Shown here: positions 24,508 to 33,159 of the stretch, one piece after another
Layout: every line of letters starts with the position of its first letter
Numbering within the stretch: position 1 is the stretch's first letter
Source of the DNA: Rathayibacter sp. VKM Ac-2754
Lineage (GTDB): Bacteria; Actinomycetota; Actinomycetes; Actinomycetales; Microbacteriaceae
Direction: 5' to 3'
Assembly: GCF_009807095.1 (NCBI RefSeq)
Contig: NZ_WUCC01000007.1
Location: 62,001 to 126,000 of the forward strand
DNA: 64,000 bases
The notes under the pieces: generated by a model
What the model was told of the DNA's origin: nothing
The model's input: only the letters and a program-made list of their open reading frames with translations
Database searches by the model: none
Translations under genes and position numbers: made by a program

Positions 24508-27210
24508 TCAGGCGGGGCCGACCGCTCGCCGCGCCAGCAGCCCGCGCTCGACAGCCTTCCCCGCCTCGGTCAAGAGGAGGATCGCCGCGGCGATCACCGC
24601 GGTGTACGCCCACTCGCGCACGCCCAGCGGCGCCGAATGGAACCACGGGTGCATGAACGGCGCGTACACGAACACCAGCTGCAGCAGCAGGAGGGTCGCA
24701 CCCGAGATCCAGACCGCCCGGTTGCCGCGCAGCACCGCGAGCCGGAGGCTCGACGCCCGCAGGAACCGGCAGCTGAACAGGAACGCGAGCTGGCCGAGGG
24801 TGAGCATCGTGACGGCCGTGGTCTGCGCCTGGGCGCTGCTCGCCCCGGCGCCGATCTCGAAGAAGAAGACGCCGATGGTCGCCGCGGTGATCAGCGCGGT
24901 CACCCAGACGATCCGTCCGACGTAGCTGCGGTCGAGGATCCCGCGACCGGGTCGCGTGGGCGGCCGCCGCATGATCCCGGGCTCGGCCGGCTCGGTCGCG
25001 AGGGCCAGCGACAGGGTGATCGCGGTGATCAGGTTGACCCAGAGGATCTGCGTCGCCTGGAGCGGCAGGGTGAACCCGATCAGGACCGCGAGCAGCAGGA
25101 CGAGCGCCTGCGCGGAGGTCGTCGGCAGCAGGAAGAGGATCGACTTCTGCAGGTTGTCGCGGATGCGGCGCCCCTCCTTCACCGCGTGCCCGATGGTCGC
25201 GAAGTCGTCGTCCGCGAGGACGATGTCGGCCGCCTCCTTCGTCGTCTCGGTCCCCTTGATCCCCATCGCGACGCCGATGTCGGCCCGGCGGAGGGCGGGT
25301 GCGTCGTTGACCCCGTCGCCGGTCATCGCCACGACCTCGCCGCGCGACTGCAGCGCGGCGACGATGCGCAGCTTGTGCTCGGGGCTCGTGCGGGCGTACA
25401 CGTCGACGATCGGTGCCGCCTCGGCGAGCTGCTCGTCGGTCATCGCCTCGACGGCGTCCCCGGTGAGCACGGCGGAGTCGGCCTCGGCGATCCCCATCTC
25501 GCGCGCGATGGCGAGCGCGGTGCCGGCGTGGTCGCCGGTGATCATCTTCACGCGGATGCCCGCGGCGTGCATGCGTGCGATCGCTGCGACGGCCTCGGGG
25601 CGCGGCGGGTCGAGGATCCCGGCGACCCCGAGGAACACCAGGCCGGAGTCGAACTCCGACTCGCCGAGCGTGGTCGGCTCGGCGGTCGCGTGCGAGCGGG
25701 CGGCGGCGAGGACGCGCAGGCCCCGGGCGCCGAGCTCGTCGACGATCCGCGCCCAGCGGGCCCGGTCGAGCGGTGCGGTGCCGCCGTCGGCCCGCAGCTC
25801 GTGACTGCAGTGCTCGAGGACGACTCCGGGAGCGCCCTTGAGGAGGATGCGGGTCGTCCCCTCCGCGACCCGTGTCCGGGTGGCCATGTACTTCGTCTCG
25901 GCCGCGAACGGGACGACGGCGAGGCGCTCGGCGCCGTCGTCGTCGAATCCGCCCTTGCGGGCGAGGGTGCGCAGCGCCCCCTCGGTCGGGTCGCCGACGA
26001 TCTGCCAGCCGCCCTCGCCGTCGACGAGGTGCGCGTCGTTGCAGAGGGCGAACGCCTCGATCAGGGCGTCCAGCTCGCTCTCGCCCGCGGGCGTGATCGC
26101 GCCCTCGGGCGCGTAGCCCGTGCCGGCGACGTGGTGGCTGCCGGAGCCGGTGACGACCGTGCGTACCGTCATCTCGTTGCGGGTCAGGGTGCCGGTCTTG
26201 TCGGTGCAGATCGTGGTCACGGAGCCGAGGGTCTCCACGGCCGTCAGCTTGCGGACTATCGCGTGGTGCGAGGCCATCTGCCGCACGCCCAGCGCGAGGG
26301 TGATCGTGATGAGCGCGGGGAGCCCCTCGGGGATCGCGGCGACGGCGAAGCCGATGGTCGCCGGGACAAGCTCGGCGAGTTCGCGGTCGTGCAGGAGCCG
26401 GCCGACGAGCAGCATCACGCCGGCGACGGCGATGATCAGCAGCGAGATCCGCCTGCTGAAGGAGTCGAGCTGGCGGGTCAGGGGGGTGGTGGTGCTCTTC
26501 GTGCCGGTGACGAGGGCGTGGATGCGCCCGATCTCGGTGTCCAGACCTGTGGCGGTGATGACGGCGGTGCCGTCGCCCGCCGTGACGTGGGTGCCCGAGA
26601 AGACCATGTCGGTGCGGTCGCCGATCCCGCTGGCCGCTGGGACGGGCGCGGTGCTCTTCTCGGTCGGCAGCGATTCCCCGGTGAGGGCGGACTCGTCGAC
26701 GCGGAGGGTGCTCGCACCCAGCAGTCGGGCGTCGGCGGGGATCCTGTCGCCCGGTTCGACCCGGACGACATCACCGGTGACGAGGTCGGCCGCGTCGATG
26801 TTGACCCACGCACCCTGGCGTTTCGCCTTCGCCGAGAGCGAGAGCATCGCCCGGATCCCGTCGAGCGCCCGTTGCGTGCGCCCGTCCTGAACGACTCCGA
26901 CGATCGCGTTGATCACCGTCACCGAGAGGATCACGATCGCGTCGATCCCGTCGCCGACGACGAAGGTGACGATCGCCGAGGCGAGCAGGACGTAGATCAG
27001 GATGTCGTGGAACTGCCGCAGGAACGTCAGGACCGCGTTCGGGCGGCGCTGGGCGGGCAGCGCGTTCGGGCCGTGCTCGGTCAGCCGCTGCGCGGCGTCG
27101 GTCGCACTCAGGCCGCCCTCGCTCGCACCCAGCTCGGTCAGCACCTCCTCGGCGGTCCGGGCGTGGGCCGCGGTCTCCCAGGCAGGGGGTGCGAGCGAGA
27201 GCGAGGCCAT
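24508..27210 (-). CDS. P-type cation-transporting ATPase, CtpF/SERCA-like
   Basis: 900 residues: actuator domain with TGES (177-180), phosphorylation site D337 in CTDKTGTLT, M4 motif PEGLP (294-298), hinge TGDGVNDAPAL, and a C-terminal cation ATPase domain with about six membrane helices (VNLITAITLSLALATEP). The N-terminal cation_ATPase_N region is intact. This is the P2-type layout (Ca2+/Mn2+/Na+ class) shared with M. tuberculosis CtpF, a DosR regulon member. Ion specificity cannot be read by eye. ATG 27210 overlaps the stop of the DoxX-like gene by one base. The long open frame upstream is the DoxX shadow. Confidence 0.94.
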   Translation of the reverse strand: MASLSLAPPAWETAAHARTAEEVLTELGASEGGLSATDAAQRLTEHGPNALPAQRRPNAVLTFLRQFHDILIYVLLASAIVTFVVGDGIDAIVILSVTVINAIVGVVQDGRTQRALDGIRAMLSLSAKAKRQGAWVNIDAADLVTGDVVRVEPGDRIPADARLLGASTLRVDESALTGESLPTEKSTAPVPAASGIGDRTDMVFSGTHVTAGDGTAVITATGLDTEIGRIHALVTGTKSTTTPLTRQLDSFSRRISLLIIAVAGVMLLVGRLLHDRELAELVPATIGFAVAAIPEGLPALITITLALGVRQMASHHAIVRKLTAVETLGSVTTICTDKTGTLTRNEMTVRTVVTGSGSHHVAGTGYAPEGAITPAGESELDALIEAFALCNDAHLVDGEGGWQIVGDPTEGALRTLARKGGFDDDGAERLAVVPFAAETKYMATRTRVAEGTTRILLKGAPGVVLEHCSHELRADGGTAPLDRARWARIVDELGARGLRVLAAARSHATAEPTTLGESEFDSGLVFLGVAGILDPPRPEAVAAIARMHAAGIRVKMITGDHAGTALAIAREMGIAEADSAVLTGDAVEAMTDEQLAEAAPIVDVYARTSPEHKLRIVAALQSRGEVVAMTGDGVNDAPALRRADIGVAMGIKGTETTKEAADIVLADDDFATIGHAVKEGRRIRDNLQKSILFLLPTTSAQALVLLLAVLIGFTLPLQATQILWVNLITAITLSLALATEPAEPGIMRRPPTRPGRGILDRSYVGRIVWVTALITAATIGVFFFEIGAGASSAQAQTTAVTMLTLGQLAFLFSCRFLRASSLRLAVLRGNRAVWISGATLLLLQLVFVYAPFMHPWFHSAPLGVREWAYTAVIAAAILLLTEAGKAVERGLLARRAVGPA

Positions 27211-27791
27211 CAGACGAGCCAGGGGAGGCGCTGGACGAGGGGCAGCTTCTTCCAGCGGTCCCCGAGGCCCCAGGTGTCGCCGGCCGAGAGCACAGCGACC
27301 GCGATCAGGGCCAGCGCGTAGACGATGTGGTAGTCGACCAGCGGATTCGTCGACGCGGCGTTCGCGCCGAACGGCCACTCCGCGAGGTACATCAGCATCA
27401 TCATGTAGCTTCCGACCACGGCGCTGACGCGCAGGCCGATGCCGAGCATCACCGCGACTCCGACGCCGAGCATGCCCAGCTGGAAGAGCACGTCGGTCGC
27501 GGGGCTCGCGATCGCCGTGAAGAACGGCTTCAGCGGCCCGACGACGCCGTCGCCGAGGAGGAAGCCCTGACTCGGCGTGCCGCCGGCGACCCACGCGCGC
27601 TCGGCGGGCGTCGAGAAGCCGAGGCCGAACGTCTTGTCGAGGAAAGCCCAGAGGAAGATGAAGCCGGTCGCCAGGCGGAGCACGGCGAGGACGCGTCGCC
27701 CGAGGCTGCTGGAGACCGGGGTGCCGGTGGCGAGTGGTTCTGAGCCGCGCAGAGTGCTCGGGCGCTGATCGAGGTCGGTGGGTGCGGTCAT
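27210..27791 (-). CDS. DoxX-like membrane protein
   Basis: 193 residues with four hydrophobic segments: VLAVLRLATGFIFLWAFLDK, VLFQLGMLGVGVAVMLGIG, VSAVVGSYMMMLMYLAEWPF and YHIVYALALIAVAVLSAGD. The first matches the DoxX opening, and the long loop with FGLGFSTPAERAWVAGG resembles the DoxD/DoxX group (quinone-linked). It is first in an operon with the CtpF-like ATPase and has a DosR-type box 75 bp before its start at 27791. A role in membrane redox control during hypoxia is plausible but inferred. Confidence 0.85.
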   Translation of the reverse strand: MTAPTDLDQRPSTLRGSEPLATGTPVSSSLGRRVLAVLRLATGFIFLWAFLDKTFGLGFSTPAERAWVAGGTPSQGFLLGDGVVGPLKPFFTAIASPATDVLFQLGMLGVGVAVMLGIGLRVSAVVGSYMMMLMYLAEWPFGANAASTNPLVDYHIVYALALIAVAVLSAGDTWGLGDRWKKLPLVQRLPWLV

Positions 27792-27865
27792 CGGAGAGCC
27801 TCTCGGTTCGAGACCACGGAGTGCGGCCTCAGGGCCAGACTCCGGCACCCCTCCTCGACCGGACA

Positions 27866-27879
27866 GAGGCGAAGGTCCC
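27866..27879 (-). promoter_or_regulatory. DosR/DevR-type box
   Basis: The minus strand reads GGGACCTTCGCCTC, 75 bp before the DoxX/ATPase operon. It shares the CGCCTC right half with the box at 20113. Confidence 0.6.
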
Positions 27880-27911
27880 TCCTCGGGTCGCTCCGCCCGC
27901 GGCGCCCCGGC

Positions 27912-28169
27912 TCAGTGCGCTCCGGGGCTCAGATCCCCGCCGCCGCGCTGCGTCAGTCCGGGGATCCGCTTCGCGAGACCCGGGATGCTCGCCTCCGGGA
28001 TCTCGATCCGCGTGTCGCGCAGCCGCTGCCGCAGCAGCGCCTCGACGTCCTCCTCCGGACGCAGCTGCGAGTCGCCGGCGACCTGCAGCAGCACGCCGCG
28101 CAGCTTCTCGTCGAGCACCGCGTCGTCGCTGCCGTGCTGGATCGGGTGGTCCTGGGATGCGTTCGTCAT
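27912..28169 (-). CDS. Hypothetical small acidic protein
   Basis: 85 residues. The N-terminus is polar (MTNASQDHPIQHGSDD), followed by a helix rich in Leu and Arg/Glu (LDEKLRGVLLQVAGDS, VEALLRQRLRDTRIEI) and a Gly-rich end. No family recognised; it could be a small DNA- or protein-binding factor. GGAG lies shortly before the ATG at 28169. It is on the same strand as the DoxX operon but separated by 120 bp, so it is probably independent. Confidence 0.55.
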   Translation of the reverse strand: MTNASQDHPIQHGSDDAVLDEKLRGVLLQVAGDSQLRPEEDVEALLRQRLRDTRIEIPEASIPGLAKRIPGLTQRGGGDLSPGAH

Positions 28170-28227
28170 GACTCCATGCTGACACCCGCGCCGCACGCCC
28201 GAGAGACCTTGCGGGCAGGATGGAGCC

Positions 28228-28800
28228 ATGCCGTTCACCCGCGCCGAGCTCGCCTCGTACCGCGACCGCACCGTCGAGGACCTCCTGGGCGACGACGTCC
28301 GCCTCCTCTTCGTGGGCATCAACCCCGGCCTGTGGACGGCGGCGACCGGCGCGCACTTCGCGCACCCGGGCAACCGCTTCTACCCGGCCCTCCTCGCCGC
28401 GGGCATCCTCGAGCACCCGATGCGCGTCTCCGAGGGGATGAGCGACGACGACCGCCGCACCCTGGTCGACCGCGGCGTCGGCATCACCAACCTGGCCGCT
28501 CGGGCGACCGCGCGAGCCGACGAGCTGACGCCGGAGGAGTTGCGGGCGGGTGCCGACCGCCTGGTCCGCACCGTCGAGCGCGTCCACCCCCGCGCCGTCG
28601 CGATGGTCGGCATCACCGCCTACCGCGCCGCCTTCGGCCGGGCCAAGGCCAGGCAGGGGCGCCAGGAGGAGCTGATCGCCGGCGTCCCGCTCTGGGTGCT
28701 CCCCAACCCCAGCGGACTCAACGCCCACGACACCGTGGAGTCGCTCGGTCGGGCCTACCGCGAGCCGGCCGTCGCCGCCGGACTCGTGCCCCAGGAATAG
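28228..28800 (+). CDS. mug: G/U mismatch-specific DNA glycosylase, Mug family
   Basis: 190 residues. It belongs to the uracil-DNA glycosylase superfamily and should remove uracil (and ethenocytosine) from G:U mispairs. Motif 1, LLFVGINPGLWTAATGAHFA (about 25-44), has the catalytic-loop Asn of Mug/TDG, and motif 2, WVLPNPSGLNAH (about 154-165), inserts into DNA. TNLAARATARADELTPEE is the typical middle segment. It diverges from the small acidic gene. Confidence 0.93.
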   Translation: MPFTRAELASYRDRTVEDLLGDDVRLLFVGINPGLWTAATGAHFAHPGNRFYPALLAAGILEHPMRVSEGMSDDDRRTLVDRGVGITNLAARATARADELTPEELRAGADRLVRTVERVHPRAVAMVGITAYRAAFGRAKARQGRQEELIAGVPLWVLPNPSGLNAHDTVESLGRAYREPAVAAGLVPQE

Positions 28801-28829
28801 TCCGCGCAGGCGAGAGGTTGCAGAATTCC

Positions 28830-29873
28830 ATGAGTACGCATGAAGTCAAGTTCGGTGTCGACACCTTCGGAGATGTGACGGCGGGGCCCGACGGCACTCC
28901 GCTCTCCCACGGCCAGGTCCTGCGCGACGTGGTCGAGGAGGGGGTCTTCGCCGACCAGGTCGGCCTCGACTTCTTCGGCGTCGGCGAGCACCACCGCGCC
29001 GACTTCGCCGTGAGCGCCCCCGACGTCGTGCTGGCCGCCATCGCCGCGCGCACCGAGCGCATCCATGTCGGCTCTGCCGTGACCGTCCTCTCCTCCGACG
29101 ACCCGGTGCGCGTCTACCAGCGCTTCGCCACTCTCGACGGCATCTCGGGCGGTCGCGCCGAGGTCATCCTCGGCCGCGGCTCCTTCACGGAGTCGTTCCC
29201 CCTCTTCGGCTACGACCTCACGCAGTACGAGCTGCTGTTCGAGGAGAAGCTCGAGCTCTTCCACGCCCTCGTCCAGGGCGGTCCGGTGACATGGCAGGGC
29301 AAGACCCGCCCGGCCCTGAACCAGCAGAGCGTCTTCCCCACGGTCGAGAACGGCCCGCTGCGCACCTGGATCGGAGTCGGAGGCAGCCCCGAGTCCGTCG
29401 TCCGCGCCGCCCGCTTCGGCTTCCCCCTGGTCCTGGCGATCCTCGGGGGCTCGCCCTCGCGCTTCCGCCCCTACGTCGATCTCTTCGGCCGCGCCCTCGA
29501 CCAGCTCGAGCAGCCCCGCCTGCCCGTCGCCGTGCACGTGCCGGGCTTCATCGCCGACACCGACGAGGAGGCTCGCGATCTCTTCTTCCCGCACCACAAG
29601 GCGATGATGGACGCGATCGGCCGCGAGCGCGGCTGGTCGCCGATGACGCGGGACCGCTTCGAGGAGGAGGTGGCGCCCGACGGCGCGCTGCACCTCGGCT
29701 CTCCCGAGACGGTCGCGCAGAAGATCGCGAAGACCGTCGACGCTCTCGGCCTCGAGCGCATCGACCTGAAGTACAGCGCCGGAACCCTGCCGCACTCCGC
29801 GATCATGCACAACCTCGAGCTGTACGGCACGCAGGTCGTCCCGCGCGTGCGGGAGCTGCTCGCCGCTCGCTGA
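28830..29873 (+). CDS. LLM-class flavin-dependent oxidoreductase
   Basis: 347 residues, a luciferase-like (beta/alpha)8 monooxygenase. FGVDTFGDVTAGPDG is the N-terminal strand, followed by DFFGVGEHHR, the GEHH signature of this subfamily, and VTVLSSDDPVRVYQRFATLD. The middle has RAEVILGRGSFTESFPLFGYD and the C-terminus HLGSPETVAQKIA. FMNH2 or F420 may be the cofactor; this subgroup often uses FMN. Substrate unknown. It starts 29 bp after mug, but a shared transcript is uncertain. A hairpin terminator follows. Confidence 0.92.
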   Translation: MSTHEVKFGVDTFGDVTAGPDGTPLSHGQVLRDVVEEGVFADQVGLDFFGVGEHHRADFAVSAPDVVLAAIAARTERIHVGSAVTVLSSDDPVRVYQRFATLDGISGGRAEVILGRGSFTESFPLFGYDLTQYELLFEEKLELFHALVQGGPVTWQGKTRPALNQQSVFPTVENGPLRTWIGVGGSPESVVRAARFGFPLVLAILGGSPSRFRPYVDLFGRALDQLEQPRLPVAVHVPGFIADTDEEARDLFFPHHKAMMDAIGRERGWSPMTRDRFEEEVAPDGALHLGSPETVAQKIAKTVDALGLERIDLKYSAGTLPHSAIMHNLELYGTQVVPRVRELLAAR

Positions 29874-29880
29874 GCCGCTC

Positions 29881-29910
29881 GGGAGTCGCGGCCTGCGGGT
29901 CGCGGCTCCC
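29881..29910 (+). terminator. Hairpin terminator after the LLM oxidoreductase
   Basis: GGGAGTCGCGGCC (29881-29893) pairs with GGTCGCGGCTCCC (29898-29910) using two G-T wobbles, with a 4-nt loop, 8 bp after the stop. Confidence 0.6.
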
Positions 29911-30015
29911 TGCTCGTTCCGAGTGTTCGTCGTGCGCGCTCCCACCGGGCGCTCGGCGGGCGCCGATATGCTCGAGGACCCGGTGTCCGCACCGCCCCCG
30001 ACACTCCGAGAGACC

Positions 30016-30936
30016 ATGCCCGACAGCCACGCCGCCCGCACCCCCTACGAGGTGCTGGGCGTCGCCCCCTCCGCCTCCGACGACGAGCTCCGCCGGGCCT
30101 ACCGGCGACTCCTGCGCGAGACGCATCCCGACACCGGAGGCGACGCCTCCTCGTTCCACGCCGTCCAGCTCGCGTGGGAGCGCATCGGGAGCGCCTCCGC
30201 GCGCAGCGACTACGACCGGGGCGCGCCCGCGACGGGTCACGCGTCGCCCCAGCAGCCCTACACCGGCTCGCCGCGCCCGCAGAGCGCCTCCGCCGTCCGC
30301 GCGAGGTCGTACGGGCACCCCGGAGGCGCCGCCCGCGAGCACTACCTGCGGCTCGTCCGCGAGTGGGTGGGTCGCGGCGTCGAGATCGACGACCCGTTCG
30401 ACCCCGCGCTCGTGCGCTCGGCCCCCCGCGAGGTGCGCTCGTGGCTGGCGAAGGCGCAGGCCGAGGAGGCCACCGCCTCTCTCGTCGGAGCCCTCGGCAT
30501 CGCCTACACGATCTGGAACGACGTCGCCGTGGGCGACGGCGGGCTTAAGGTCGACCACCTCGTCCTCGGCCCCTCCGGCCTGCTCGCGCTGACCTCGGCC
30601 GACTGGGGCGACCCGGTCCGCCTGCGCAAGGGTGAGCTCGAGGGCGCCGGCATCGCCGAGGACGAGAAGCCCTTCGCCTCGCTCACCAAGGCGGCCCGCC
30701 GTCTCGGCCGCGAGCTCGGCGTCCGCTTCTCGGCGAGCGTCGTCGTGGTGCCCGACGACGCCCTGGAGCAGCCCTTCGAGCAGGTCGAGCGGGGCCGCCA
30801 CCAGGGTGCGGTCGTCATCCGGCGCTCCCTCCTGCCGCAGCTGCTGCGCTCCGGCACCGACGACCCCCGCCTCGGCGGCTACGGCGAGTCCTTCGAGGTC
30901 CGCACCCGCGTCCAGAACCGCGTCCGCTTCGTCTGA
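30016..30936 (+). CDS. J-domain protein with a C-terminal NERD-like domain
   Basis: 306 residues. The N-terminal J domain (about 8-66) reads TPYEVLGVAPSASDDELRRA, with the HPD motif in ETHPDTGGD. A polar linker (67-110) is followed by a ~190-residue domain: IAYTIWNDVAVGDGGLKVDH, HLVLGPSGLLALTSADWGDP, then VVVVPDDALEQPF. The N-D-x(10)-V-D-H-x3-G-x-x-G-L layout resembles the NERD (nuclease-related) domain; the K of the usual E-x-K is not obvious, so nuclease activity is uncertain. J domains recruit DnaK. ATG 30016 precedes the conserved J domain; no GrpE or DnaK is nearby. Confidence 0.82.
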   Translation: MPDSHAARTPYEVLGVAPSASDDELRRAYRRLLRETHPDTGGDASSFHAVQLAWERIGSASARSDYDRGAPATGHASPQQPYTGSPRPQSASAVRARSYGHPGGAAREHYLRLVREWVGRGVEIDDPFDPALVRSAPREVRSWLAKAQAEEATASLVGALGIAYTIWNDVAVGDGGLKVDHLVLGPSGLLALTSADWGDPVRLRKGELEGAGIAEDEKPFASLTKAARRLGRELGVRFSASVVVVPDDALEQPFEQVERGRHQGAVVIRRSLLPQLLRSGTDDPRLGGYGESFEVRTRVQNRVRFV

Positions 30937-30962
30937 CCCACGGCGCGCAGCCGCCCCAAGGC

Positions 30963-31500
30963 CTGCTGGTCGAGCCCGCAGGCGGCGGATGGACGGCGAC
31001 GCCGCTTCGCGTCTCCGTGGTGGGGGAAAGAGGGCGCCCGTCGCCCCGGCATGCTGGTCGAGTAGCCCCGGAGGGGCGTATCGAGACCCGCCGGCGTCAG
31101 CAGGTCGGGCTTCTGATGTGCACTCTGACGCTGGTGGATCTCGATACGCCCGCTGCGCGGTCTACTCGATCAGCGAGGAGGGGAGCGGCGACGCCGCTTC
31201 GCGTCTCGCTGGGGAGGGAGAAATCGGCGTCCGGCCCCTCCATGCTGGTCGAGTAGCCCCGCAGGGGCGTATCGAGACCCGCCAGCGTCAGCAGATCGTG
31301 CTTCTGACCTGTACTTCTGATGCTGGTGAATCTAGTGGGAAGAGACATCCGCAAGCATGCTGGTCGAGTAGCCCCGCAGGGGCGTATCGAGACCCATCTC
31401 CCTACGAACGGCGGTCTCCTCCACGTCCTGCGCTGGTGCCGAAGGCGCCCCTCCGCTCGATACGCCCGCTGCGCGGGCTGCGGGCTCGATCAGCGAGGAG
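30963..31500. repeat. Family A repeat cluster (one partial and three larger units)
   Basis: A partial copy lies at 30963-30990. Larger units run 31051-31180, 31241-31335 (right end decayed) and 31356-31500. Each starts CATGCTGGTCGAGTAGCCCC, has GGGGCGTATCGAGACCC, and usually closes GATCTCGATACGCCCGCTGC. Between units, GACGCCGCTTCGCGTCTC and GGGGAGGGA recur, so the whole ~190-bp unit has been duplicated. No gene is seen from 30937 to 31700. Confidence 0.85.
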
Positions 31501-31700
31501 GGGACCGCACGCAGGAAGTCACTTCTCCTGAGAGACCCATCTCATTTCGAACGTCTGCGGGCCCTCTCCCGCCCTGCCTCGGACCCCGGAACGTCCGCGT
31601 TACCCCGCCCCCGCACACCGAGCAAGGGGCTACCCGCCCGCCGGGACTCAGCTCACGATGGAGCACGTACCCCAACGACGAGCGGAACAGAGGACGGACC

Positions 31701-32681
31701 ATGGTGCGATTCGGCTACACCCTGATGACCGAGCAGAGCGGACCCAAGCAGCTGGTGGGCTACGCGGTCGACGCCGAGAGGCTCGGCTTCGACTTCGCCG
31801 TCTCGAGCGATCACTACTCGCCCTGGCTGACCGAGCAGGGTCACGCCTCCTACGCCTGGACGCTGCTCGGAGCGGTCGCGCAGGCCACCTCGACCATCGA
31901 CCTGATGACCTACGTGACGGCACCGACCATCCGCTATCACCCCGCCGTCGTGGCGCAGAAGGCGGCGACGCTGGCGATCCTGTCCGACGACCGCTTCGTC
32001 CTCGGCCTCGGCTCGGGCGAGAACCTCAACGAGCACACCGTCGGCGAGGGCTGGCCGGCCGTCTCGGTGCGGCAGGACATGCTCGAGGAGGCGGTGCACA
32101 TCATCCGCGCACTGCACACCGGTGAGCTGGTCACCTGGGAGGGCGCGTACTTCCGCGTCGACTCCGCCCGCCTCTGGGATCTCCCCGGGAAGCCGCTCGA
32201 GATCGGCCTCGCCGTCTCGGGCGCGAAGTCCGTCGAGCGTTTCGCACCCCTGGGCGACCACCTGATCACCACCGAGCCCGAGGCCGAGCTGATCACGCAG
32301 TGGAGTGACGCACGCGGCCCCGGTGCCGCCCCCTCGCGCTCGATCGGCCAGATCCCGATCTGCTGGGCTCCCGACAAGGAGCAGGCCGTCGCCCTCGCGC
32401 ACGAGCAGTTCCGCTGGTTCGCCGGCGGCTGGTCGGTCAACGCCGATCTCCCGACCACCGCCGGGTTCGCCGGCGCCAGCCAGTTCGTCCGGCCGGAGGA
32501 CGTCGCCGACTCGATCGCGTGCGGCCCCGATCTCGACGAGCTCGCCGAGAGCGTCCTGCCCTTCGTCGAGGCGGGGTTCACCGACATCGCCCTGGTGCAG
32601 GTCGGCGACGCGCTCCAGCAGCGCTTCCTCGACGAGGTGGCGGAGGATCTGCTCTCGCGGGTCCGCGCGCTCGCTCCCTGA
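31701..32681 (+). CDS. F420-dependent G6PDH-type LLM oxidoreductase
   Basis: 326 residues, a luciferase-like TIM barrel of the TIGR03557 (FGD-like) group. The opening MVRFGYTLMTEQSGPKQLV, DFAVSSDHYSPWLTEQGHA (SDH with the F420-contacting His and Trp), VTAPTIRYHPAVVAQKAATL and LGLGSGENLNEH are diagnostic. It likely reduces F420 or uses F420H2. Whether glucose 6-phosphate is the substrate is unclear, since many homologues are F420-dependent reductases of other substrates. The start at ATG 31701 follows GAGGACGG. Confidence 0.9.
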   Translation: MVRFGYTLMTEQSGPKQLVGYAVDAERLGFDFAVSSDHYSPWLTEQGHASYAWTLLGAVAQATSTIDLMTYVTAPTIRYHPAVVAQKAATLAILSDDRFVLGLGSGENLNEHTVGEGWPAVSVRQDMLEEAVHIIRALHTGELVTWEGAYFRVDSARLWDLPGKPLEIGLAVSGAKSVERFAPLGDHLITTEPEAELITQWSDARGPGAAPSRSIGQIPICWAPDKEQAVALAHEQFRWFAGGWSVNADLPTTAGFAGASQFVRPEDVADSIACGPDLDELAESVLPFVEAGFTDIALVQVGDALQQRFLDEVAEDLLSRVRALAP

Positions 32682-32688
32682 CCTGGCC

Positions 32689-33066
32689 TCAGAACCCGCG
32701 CAGCCGCTCGATGTCGCGCCGGTCGCGCTTGGTCGGCCGGCCGGCCCCGCGGTCGCGCACGATGACCGCGGGGGCGGCCTCGCGCGGCGGGGGCGGCGGT
32801 GTGCGGTCCTCGAAGCACTCCACGGCCACCGGGGCGCCGACCCGCTTCACGACCAGTCCGCGGACCACCAGCTCGCGGTCGAAGCCGCCGATGCGGGCTC
32901 GCACCTCGTCACCGACCCGGACGGTCTGCGCGGCCTTCGCCCGCTCCCCGTTCACGCGGATGTGACCGGCCCGGGCGGCCGCGGTCGCCGCCGACCGGGT
33001 CTTGTAGATCCGGATCGCCCACAGCCACGCGTCCACTCGCACGGAGCCGGTCACCGGAATCTGCAT
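32689..33066 (-). CDS. S4-domain RNA-binding protein (Hsp15-like)
   Basis: 125 residues. The S4 domain (about 9-70) reads VRVDAWLWAIRIYKTRSAAT, then GHIRVNGERAKAAQTVRVGD, the Hsp15/RluB-type signature. The C-terminal ~45 residues are basic and Pro-rich (TPPPPPREAAPAVIVRDRGA). Hsp15 proteins bind stalled 50S-peptidyl tRNA complexes; that role is known for the family and inferred here. It converges on the F420-dependent oxidoreductase 7 bp away. Confidence 0.9.
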   Translation of the reverse strand: MQIPVTGSVRVDAWLWAIRIYKTRSAATAAARAGHIRVNGERAKAAQTVRVGDEVRARIGGFDRELVVRGLVVKRVGAPVAVECFEDRTPPPPPREAAPAVIVRDRGAGRPTKRDRRDIERLRGF

Positions 33067-33159
33067 CCGCTCAGTCTACGAATCCCTTCCCGGCGCCGAC
33101 ATGGTCCCGAGAAGCCCACCACGCGGTCCGACCCGGGCCGCCCAGCACGGAGGTCCACC

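Noticed and set aside
7369-28169. Island as an integrated mobile element
   Set aside because: No integrase, transposase, tRNA attachment site or flanking direct repeats were seen, and base composition looks like the neighbours; the HNH gene alone is weak evidence.
31017-31531. ORFs in the 31-kb repeat cluster
   Set aside because: Same reason: translated family A repeat units, different frames giving the same peptide fragments.
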